NCBI GenBank assembly: GCA_030037055.1
Contig: JASHRZ010000452.1
Location: 1-6,339 of the forward strand
Source: Alphaproteobacteria bacterium
GTDB lineage: Bacteria; Pseudomonadota; Alphaproteobacteria; ATCC43930; CGMCC-115725
Direction of reading: 5' to 3'
DNA length: 6,339 bases
Made by a program: the position numbers and the translations under genes. Below, piece by piece: positions 1-6,339 of this stretch; position 1 is the first letter of the stretch; the number at the start of each line of letters is the position of its first letter. The notes under the pieces were generated by a model. It saw nothing but the letters and a program-made list of their open reading frames with translations. It was not told the origin of the DNA and did not search any database.

Positions 1-1099
1 AGCTGATATTCGATCGGGTCTTCGACGGTGAAGAGCTTCTTCTCCGGCGCGTTGAGGCGGCGCAGGCAGGTATATAAGGTGGTGGTCTTGCCGCTTCCGG
101 TGGGCCGGTCACGAGGACGATCCCCTGCGGCCGCTCGACCGCGTCGAGCACGGAGGCGAGCATGGCGTCGTCGAAGCCCAGCGCGCGCAAGTCGTCCGGC
201 AGGCTTTGCCGGTCCAGCACCCGCATCACCACGCTCTCGCCATGGAGCGTCGGCGCGGTGGAGACGCGCAGATCGAACTCGCGGCCCTGCACCGCGATGC
301 GGATGCGGCCGTCCTGCGGCAGCCGGCGCTCGGCGATGTTGAGCCGCGCCATGATCTTGATGCGCGAGATGATCGCCGGCTTGTAGCGCAGCGGCGGCGG
401 CGGCATGTCGCGCAGGACGCCGTCGACGCGGTAGCGCAGCGCGAGCCGGTTCTGGAAGGGCTCGATGTGGATGTCGGAGGCGCGGCTCTCGACGGCGCGC
501 GCGATCAGGTTGTTGACGAGCCGGATGACCGGACCCTCGCTGGCGAGGTCGCGCAGCCGGTCGACGTCGTCGGTGAACTCGTCGTCGGCGACGAGCGCGG
601 CGTCGGCGCGATCGATGACGGCGCCGAGCGCGCTTTGCCCGGCCTCGTAGAGCCGGGCGTAAGCGGCCTCGAGCTCGGAGGGCAACGCGATGCGCGCCAG
701 CACCGTCTTGCCGCTCGCCATCTCCAGCGCGCGCCGCGCGAAGCCGTCGAGCGGGTCGATCATCGCGACGGTGAGCGTATCCTCGCCATCGGCGAGCGGC
801 ACCATGCCCGCCTGCTTCAGGAATTTCTTGCTGATCTTGCCCTCGAGCACCGGCGCGTCCGGGAACTCGGACGGCGCGGCGACGGCAAGGCCCAGCTCGC
901 GCGCGAGCGCTTCCGCCACGTCGCGCTCGCCGGCGAGGCCGAGCTTCACCAGCAGCGCCTCGAGCCGCTCCTCGCTGCTCGCCTGCAATCGCAAGATGCG
1001 GTCGAGCGCCGCCGCCTCCAGCTTTCCCGCCTCGATCAGGCGGGAGGCGAGCGATCGCTCGAACGGCTTGCGATCGGCTCCATTCGCCAGCATGACCAT
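1..1099 (-). CDS. gspE: GspE-type type II secretion ATPase, 3' part beyond window, frameshifted at Walker A
   Basis: Cytoplasmic hexameric ATPase of the GspE/PilB family, which powers pseudopilus assembly in type II secretion. Reading from the ATG at 1099, residues about 15-155 resemble the N-terminal domain that docks to the inner-membrane platform. The family core follows: SEGPVIRLVNNLIARAV near 188-204, ASDIHIEP at 207-214, RLNIAERRLPQDGRI at 252-266 and the HGE of the Asp/His box region at 286-288. The frame is open to TGP at 331-333. Walker A then reads as out-of-frame residues, but adding one base to the GGG at 102-104 restores GPTGSGKTTTLYTCL and VEDPIEYQ up to the window edge. The Walker B and zinc-binding regions lie outside the window. 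A second in-frame ATG lies at 1093; no strong ribosome binding site separates the two. GspE fits better than PilB, from the wording around Walker A. It is either a sequencing error in a G run or a real pseudogene. Confidence 0.85.
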   Translation of the reverse strand, partial: MVMLANGADRKPFERSLASRLIEAGKLEAAALDRILRLQASSEERLEALLVKLGLAGERDVAEALARELGLAVAAPSEFPDAPVLEGKISKKFLKQAGMVPLADGEDTLTVAMIDPLDGFARRALEMASGKTVLARIALPSELEAAYARLYEAGQSALGAVIDRADAALVADDEFTDDVDRLRDLASEGPVIRLVNNLIARAVESRASDIHIEPFQNRLALRYRVDGVLRDMPPPPLRYKPAIISRIKIMARLNIAERRLPQDGRIRIAVQGREFDLRVSTAPTLHGESVVMRVLDRQSLPDDLRALGFDDAMLASVLDAVERPQGIVLVTGPPEAARPPPYIPACAASTRRRRSSSPSKTRSNIS

Positions 1100-1229
1100 C
1101 TCTGTCGCGGAACGCGACGGCGGACGCTAGCACGCGAGTTTGACGGTTATGTGACGGCGGGCCCGGGAACCAGTGTCCACCGCCGGGTTGATCGGCTTCG
1201 ATTTACCGGCGAAAGCCAGGCCAAGCCCC

Positions 1230-1235
1230 TATACT
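1230..1235 (+). promoter_or_regulatory. possible -10 box for the small membrane protein gene
   Basis: TATACT lies about 30 bases before the ATG at 1265, in the 165-bp divergent gap between gspE and the membrane protein gene. No good -35 hexamer sits at the usual 16-18 base spacing, so this is a weak call based on one hexamer. The rest of 1100-1264 shows no operator or terminator that I can recognise. Confidence 0.25.
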
Positions 1236-1264
1236 CCCAATAGACCGTAGAATTGGGTGCAGAC

Positions 1265-1651
1265 ATGCCGACGTCGATCTTCATCGCCAAGCTTTTGGGG
1301 CCGATCTATGTTCTCGTCGGAATCGCTTTGCTGACCAAAGCGCAAATGTTCCGGACCATTTTGCAGGAGTTCGTCCGCAGCCAAGTGCTGCTCTATCTTG
1401 CCGGTTTCCTCGGCCTGCTCGCCGGCTTGGCGCTGGTGCTGACGCATAATGTCTGGATGCTCCACTGGCCGCTGATCATCACGCTGATCGGTTGGGCAAG
1501 CGTCGTTCGTGCCGTCGTCACCATTTTCCAACCGCAACAGATCGTGCTGCTCGCATCGAAGATTCTCGAGCATCGTGCAATCTTCTACGGGGCTGGCGCG
1601 GCGAACCTGCTCGTCGGGCTGGTCTTGAGCTATTTCGGCTATGCGGCCTGA
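1265..1651 (+). CDS. small four-helix integral membrane protein of unknown function
   Basis: A 128-residue hydrophobic protein. Four probable membrane segments are visible, near residues 7-24, 40-60, 67-88 and 105-125. They are joined by short loops, with charged residues mainly between helices 1 and 2 (KAQMFRTILQEFVRSQ) and between helices 3 and 4. There is no cleavable signal peptide, no lipobox and no catalytic motif. It resembles conserved hypothetical membrane proteins of Alphaproteobacteria, but I cannot assign a family. The ATG at 1265 is preferred because it directly precedes the first helix; an in-frame TTG at 1253 would add four residues. No clear Shine-Dalgarno sequence precedes either. 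It is divergent from gspE and convergent with ureG, so it is probably a single-gene unit, and nothing links it to urease or nickel transport. Confidence 0.75.
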   Translation: MPTSIFIAKLLGPIYVLVGIALLTKAQMFRTILQEFVRSQVLLYLAGFLGLLAGLALVLTHNVWMLHWPLIITLIGWASVVRAVVTIFQPQQIVLLASKILEHRAIFYGAGAANLLVGLVLSYFGYAA

Positions 1652-1741
1652 CGGCCCTTAGCTTCGCGAGATCGTCTAATTGTCGAGCGCGATATTTCGC
1701 CGGCAAATTCTCCACCATCCCGCCGCCGCCGGCCCCAGCTC

Positions 1742-1820
1742 GAGGATGAAGCGGGCGATCTCGGCGACGCCCCGGTTTTCCCGGGAGGCGGGTGAAGAGG
1801 AACCGGCGCTCGCCGCGCAA
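1742..1820 (-). pseudogene. decayed 3' fragment of a second ureG copy
   Basis: Read on the minus strand, this stretch aligns with the last third of the ureG C-terminal region just upstream. RGERRFLFTRL matches RGERPFLFTNL of UreG; after a one-base shift VAEIARFI matches UreG exactly. About four fifths of the bases agree over some 75 positions, with one extra base near 1772-1790 that breaks the frame. Homology fades before about 1820 on the ureG-proximal side and after about 1742 on the other. The P-loop, CPH metal motif and NKTD motif are all absent, so it cannot encode a working UreG. It lies in the same orientation as ureG, about 154 bases further on, consistent with a partial tandem duplication or a leftover of another urease cluster that recombined here. 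Confidence 0.75.
1745..1771. repeat. 27-bp direct repeat, copy 1 (second copy at 1899-1925)
   Basis: Twenty-seven bases starting GATGAAGCGGGCGATC are identical at 1745-1771 and 1899-1925, in direct orientation and 154 bases apart. The second copy is the ureG segment encoding VAEIARFI; the first lies in the ureG remnant. A second, shorter match (GGTGAAGAGGAA at 1791-1802 and 1944-1955) has an offset of 153, which locates the one-base indel between them. Confidence 0.9.
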
Positions 1821-1871
1821 TCAATCGATGCGAGCAGAGACGGCAAGGCCGGCCGGCAACCGCTGCGCGAT

Positions 1872-2488
<617 letters not shown>

Positions 2489-2492
<4 letters not shown>

Positions 2493-3196
2493 GAGCGGAA
2501 GAGCCGCGTATATTGCGTCTCATGCCGCATCGAGCACCAGTCGATGAGCGGCGCGGCGGTGCCGATCTCCTCGAGCGGCGTCGTAACGACGGTCTCCGCC
2601 GTCCCGGCGACGACGCTTTCGAGCGCCGCCATCGCAAGCTGCCCGTCGGACTGGCCGAGCGGAATGAGCCGCAGCCCGGCGGAGACCAGCGTTCCGGCAA
2701 AGGCATGGAGATAAGCGGTGAGCGCGGCGACGAGCGGCACGCCGTGCGCAGCCGCGGCGACGCCGACCGCCACGGGCAGGGAGACCTCGCCGCGACGGCG
2801 CAGCGCCAGCACGTCGAGCAGGCGATGCGGCCAGGCGGCGCGCGTGGTGGCGAGGAAGGCCGCGCCTTGCGCGCTGCTCTCCAGCGCCGTCTCGGCGCTG
2901 CCGCGCCAGGCGAGGGCCAATTCGGCGACCGCGTCGAGCGCGGCGTCGGAGGATTGGGCGGCGCGCCAGGCGCAAGCGAGCAGCGCGCCGTCGCTGAGTC
3001 CGACTCCGGCGCCGAGTGCGGTCGCGACCCAGTCGCAGAGGCTCGCGCGGTCGCGCACGAGCCCCGCCTCCACCGCATATTCGAGCCCGTGGCTGTAGCT
3101 GAAGGCACCCAGCGGATAGGCCGGCGACAGCCAGGTCATCAGGCGATAGAGCGCAGCCTCAGAGATCATGGGAATGCCGGTGCGGCGCGGCGTCAT
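2489..3196 (-). CDS. ureF: urease accessory protein UreF
   Basis: An all-helical protein that bridges UreD/H and UreG in the urease maturation complex and is thought to control GTPase timing so that nickel is inserted accurately. Family marks are LMTWLSPAYPLGAFSYSHGL near residues 19-38, a central helical Ala-rich region, and the C-terminal MRHETQYTRLFRS ending, which is needed for contact with UreG. From the ATG at 3196 it has 235 residues and overlaps ureE by 38 bp, with GAGG nine bases upstream. The ATG at 3169 would give 226 residues beginning MISEAALYRL, closer to the conserved region, but lacks a visible ribosome binding site. The start is therefore uncertain; the identity is not. Its stop overlaps the ureG start by four bases. 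Confidence 0.95.
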
Positions 3197-3620
3197 AGGC
3201 GCCGGCCTCGGGGGAAAACGGCGCCTCGATCCGGCGCAGACTCGCGCCCAAACCCACGAGCATGGCGGCGATGACGTGGTCGTCGCGGATGAGGAGGCGG
3301 CCGGGCTCGATCTGCGCCGGCAAATGACGGTTGCCGATGTGCCAGGCGAGCCGCGCCAGCAGGTCCGGGCTCGCCGCCGTCACCTCGATGAGCGGCTCGG
3401 GCGCCGCCTTGACCCTAAGCCAGCTCCCGTCCGACAGCGCGAGCCCGTCGCCCTCGCGCAGCACGAAGGCGCGCGGCAGGTCCAGCAGGAAAGGCTCGCC
3501 GGCATCGCTCAGAAGCTGCAGCCGGCGGCGATGGCGGTCGTCATAGCCGAGCGTCACCGTGCCCCGCGCTTCATCGCGCGGCCAATGCCCGGCGCGCTCG
3601 ATGCGCTCGGCGCTAAGCAT
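3159..3620 (-). CDS. ureE: urease accessory nickel-binding metallochaperone UreE
   Basis: A cytoplasmic dimeric chaperone that carries nickel to the UreG-UreF-UreD complex. The ATG at 3620 gives 153 residues, usual for UreE, with GGAG about 11 bases upstream. The N-terminal beta-rich peptide-binding-like domain covers about 1-75 (LPRAFVLREGDGLAL at 48-62). The metal-binding domain follows, with the conserved His of AWHIGNRHLP at 99 and DDH at 113-115. The tail has a short His cluster (H147, H149, H151 in HRHSHDL), far poorer than the His-rich tail of the Klebsiella protein, so its nickel-storage capacity is probably modest. A longer open frame reaches 3770 but runs through the foldback repeat and is rejected. 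It is separated from ureC by 261 bp and overlaps ureF. Confidence 0.93.
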   Translation of the reverse strand: MLSAERIERAGHWPRDEARGTVTLGYDDRHRRRLQLLSDAGEPFLLDLPRAFVLREGDGLALSDGSWLRVKAAPEPLIEVTAASPDLLARLAWHIGNRHLPAQIEPGRLLIRDDHVIAAMLVGLGASLRRIEAPFSPEAGAYDAAPHRHSHDL

Positions 3621-3712
3621 GGTCCGTCGATCTCCAATCGCGCCGTCGCACGGCCCCTCGCCGCTCGAGGTAAGGCAATCGCATATGCCGCTGAAACGCC
3701 GGCGGGAAAGAT

Positions 3713-3742
3713 TGACCACGGAGGCAGGGAGGACATGGAGAA
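3713..3742 (+). repeat. foldback repeat, left inner arm
   Basis: Thirty bases with the core ACCACGGAGGCA and ending GGAGAA. It is the inverted partner of 3778-3807 and has the same orientation as the related arm at 6290-6318 upstream of ureA. Confidence 0.85.
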
Positions 3743-3777
3743 CTGACGTTAGGCGCGCTTCGGGCGCCATCCTTCGT

Positions 3778-3807
3778 TTCTCCGTGTTCTTCGTGCCTCC
3801 GTGGTGA
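3778..3807 (-). repeat. foldback repeat, right inner arm
   Basis: The reverse complement of this stretch reads TCACCACGGAGGCACGAAG and onwards to CACGGAGAA, matching the left arm at 25 of 30 bases. It is closer than the left arm to the arm at 6290-6318 in its first seven and last eight positions. Confidence 0.85.
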
Positions 3808-3881
3808 GTCCCATAGGCAATTGCCTTGCCCCTTGCGGGGGGAGGAGCGACGAGTATGGGCGACGGGGCGTTCCATCGTGC

Positions 3882-5590
<1,709 letters not shown>

Positions 5591-5594
<4 letters not shown>

Positions 5595-5908
5595 GGGCTC
5601 CCTCCGAGCGCGCCGTTGATCTTGCCGTTGAAGCCGTGGACGATGCGCGCGCCGCCATAGGCGACGAGGCGCACGCGGCGCGTCTGGCCGGGCTCGAAGC
5701 GCACAGCGGTGCCGGCAGGAATGTCGAGGCGGAAGCCCCGCGCCTTGGCGCGCTCGAAGATCAGCGCGGCGTTGGTCTCGAAGAAATGGTAATGCGAGCC
5801 GACCTGGATTGGCCGGTCGCCGCTGTTGGCGACCTCGAGCTCGACCGTGGGACGACCGGCATTGAGCTCGATCTCGCCGCCGGGGGTAATGATTTCGCCG
5901 GGGATCAT
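5591..5908 (-). CDS. ureB: urease beta subunit
   Basis: A 105-residue structural subunit of the (UreABC)3 holoenzyme; it packs against UreC and contributes to the entrance of the active site. Conserved stretches are PGEI at the N-terminus, VGSHYHFFETN at 36-46, RLDIPAGTAVRFEPG at 60-74 and GGARIVHGFNGKING near 85-99. The ATG at 5908 is preceded by AAGGAG, which overlaps the ureA stop codon, leaving an 11-base spacer between the genes. The stop overlaps the ureC start. Length is normal for a stand-alone beta subunit, so there is no ureA-ureB fusion of the Helicobacter kind. Confidence 0.98.
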
Positions 5909-5919
5909 GCGGCATCTCC

Positions 5920-6222
5920 TTACCGGACCGGCTGATGCACGGTGACGAGCTTGGTGCCGTCGGGAAATGTGGCCTCGACCTGGATCTCGTGGATCATCTC
6001 GGCCACCCCTTCCATCACCTGCCCGCGCGCCACCACCGCGGCGCCGTCGCGCATCAGCTCGGCCACCGAGCGGCCGTCGCGCGCGCCCTCGAGGACGTAA
6101 TCGGTGATCAGCGCCACCGCCTCGGGATGGTTGAGCTTGACGCCGCGCTCCAGCCTGCGGCGCGCCACCATCGCCGCCATGGCGACGAGCAGCTTATCCT
6201 TCTCGCGTGGCGTCAGGTTCAT
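5920..6222 (-). CDS. ureA: urease gamma subunit
   Basis: A 100-residue structural subunit, the standard length for a separate gamma subunit. It begins MNLTPREKDKLLV, has the conserved RGVKLNHPEAVALI at 26-39 and EGARDGRSVAEL at 45-56, and ends with VEATFPDGTKLVTVHQPVR. The ATG at 6222 is chosen because a strong purine-rich ribosome binding site (AGGGGAGGG) precedes it and homology to UreA starts here. A 30-residue in-frame extension begins inside the repeat arm at 6290-6318 and is rejected. It is the first urease gene visible on this strand; UreD/UreH, often encoded directly upstream, does not appear in the remaining 117 bases. Confidence 0.98.
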   Translation of the reverse strand: MNLTPREKDKLLVAMAAMVARRRLERGVKLNHPEAVALITDYVLEGARDGRSVAELMRDGAAVVARGQVMEGVAEMIHEIQVEATFPDGTKLVTVHQPVR

Positions 6223-6227
6223 CCCGT

Positions 6228-6236
6228 CCCTCCCCT
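6228..6236 (-). promoter_or_regulatory. ribosome binding site of ureA
   Basis: On the minus strand AGGGGAGGG lies five bases before the ATG at 6222. It decides the ureA start against the upstream in-frame alternative at 6312. I see no convincing -10/-35 pair or sigma-54 site in 6237-6339, so the operon promoter may lie further upstream. Confidence 0.8.
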
Positions 6237-6289
6237 GAGGTTCCAGTAAATCTCTGCCACAGAACCGGTCCCTTGCATCGTATTCACTT

Positions 6290-6318
6290 TCACCACGAAG
6301 GCAGGAGGTCACGGAGAA
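6290..6318 (+). repeat. third copy of the foldback repeat arm, upstream of ureA
   Basis: TCACCACGAAGGCA at the start and CACGGAGAA at the end match the arms in the ureC-ureE gap, with one base deleted in the middle. Orientation is that of the left arm (3713-3742), so ureA, ureB and ureC are bracketed by related sequences. A short palindrome, AGAAATGGATTTCT (6318-6331), follows immediately. An inverted partner arm is not seen before the window edge. Confidence 0.75.
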
Positions 6319-6339
6319 GAAATGGATTTCTCAAAGCAC

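Larger units (their letters stand above)
3672..3827. mobile_element. MITE-like foldback element between ureC and ureE
   Basis: The 261-bp ureC-ureE gap is filled largely by a long imperfect palindrome. The inner arms 3713-3742 and 3778-3807 match in 25 of 30 positions as inverted copies of a motif containing ACCACGGAGGCA. They enclose a 35-base loop that itself carries a GGCGC/GCGCC stem at 3752-3756 and 3764-3768. Farther out, 3672-3687 and 3812-3827 match in 14 of 16 positions as inverted copies, and 3815-3826 is the perfect palindrome AGGCAATTGCCT. The spacing between outer and inner arms differs on the two sides (25 versus 4 bases). There is no transposase and I see no clear target-site duplication. 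The transcript would fold into a long hairpin. It could be a non-autonomous element or an extragenic palindromic repeat; the outer boundary is inferred. Confidence 0.6.

Noticed and set aside
206..1243. 345-residue open frame on the plus strand opposite gspE
   Set aside because: It is low in plausible protein features and rich in Arg, Asp and Ala as expected for an antisense shadow; the minus-strand frame carries clear GspE motifs.
1771..1785. CCCGG-TTTTC-CCGGG hairpin as a terminator for ureG or the membrane protein gene
   Set aside because: The stem is only five base pairs, no T-run follows on either strand, and it lies within the ureG remnant.
1518..1824. 100- and 61-residue minus-strand frames downstream of ureG as genes in their own right
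   Set aside because: Each contains only part of the frameshifted ureG remnant, and the rest is non-homologous; treated as one pseudogene fragment.
3159..3770. 203-residue version of UreE
   Set aside because: The first 50 residues are translated from the foldback repeat arm and its flank; the ATG at 3620 gives normal UreE length.
3713..3807. CRISPR-like repeats in the ureC-ureE gap
   Set aside because: There are two arms in inverted orientation with a short loop, not direct repeats with regular spacers, and no cas gene is present.
6244..6262. Possible sigma-54 promoter before ureA (TGGCAG on the minus strand)
   Set aside because: The required GC element ten bases after the GG is absent.
5920..6312. 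130-residue version of UreA
   Set aside because: The extension starts inside the repeat arm upstream; the strong ribosome binding site and homology support the ATG at 6222.

Overview
This is a GC-rich bacterial chromosomal window whose gene order (ureA, ureB, ureC, ureE, ureF, ureG, with separate ureA and ureB genes and tight overlaps) fits an alphaproteobacterium, most likely of the Hyphomicrobiales. That placement is an inference from gene order, base composition and protein style; I could not run a search. Nearly all of the window is coding.

Layout from left to right. Positions 1-1099 (minus) hold the N-terminal two thirds of a GspE-type secretion ATPase that runs off the left edge. Its frame breaks inside the Walker A motif because one G appears to be missing. 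Positions 1265-1651 (plus) encode a small four-helix membrane protein, divergent from gspE. Positions 1652-1871 hold no intact gene but contain a decayed, frameshifted copy of the 3' end of ureG (about 1742-1820). Positions 1872-6222 (minus) are the urease operon, read right to left: ureA, ureB, ureC, a 261-bp gap with a foldback repeat, then ureE, ureF and ureG. Positions 6223-6339 are the ureA leader plus another copy of the repeat arm.

UreA, UreB and UreC form the nickel urease that hydrolyses urea to ammonia and carbamate. UreE (nickel carrier), UreF and UreG (GTPase) load two Ni ions and CO2 onto the active-site lysine of UreC. All recognisable active-site residues are intact, so the enzyme looks functional. 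The fourth maturation protein, UreD/UreH, is not in the window and would have to be encoded elsewhere, probably just beyond the right edge.

I did not find a convincing new biological system. The points worth a second look are the foldback (MITE-like) repeat splitting the operon and its relative upstream of ureA, the ureG 3' remnant with a 27-bp exact match to the intact gene, and the single-base frameshift in the gspE Walker A motif.
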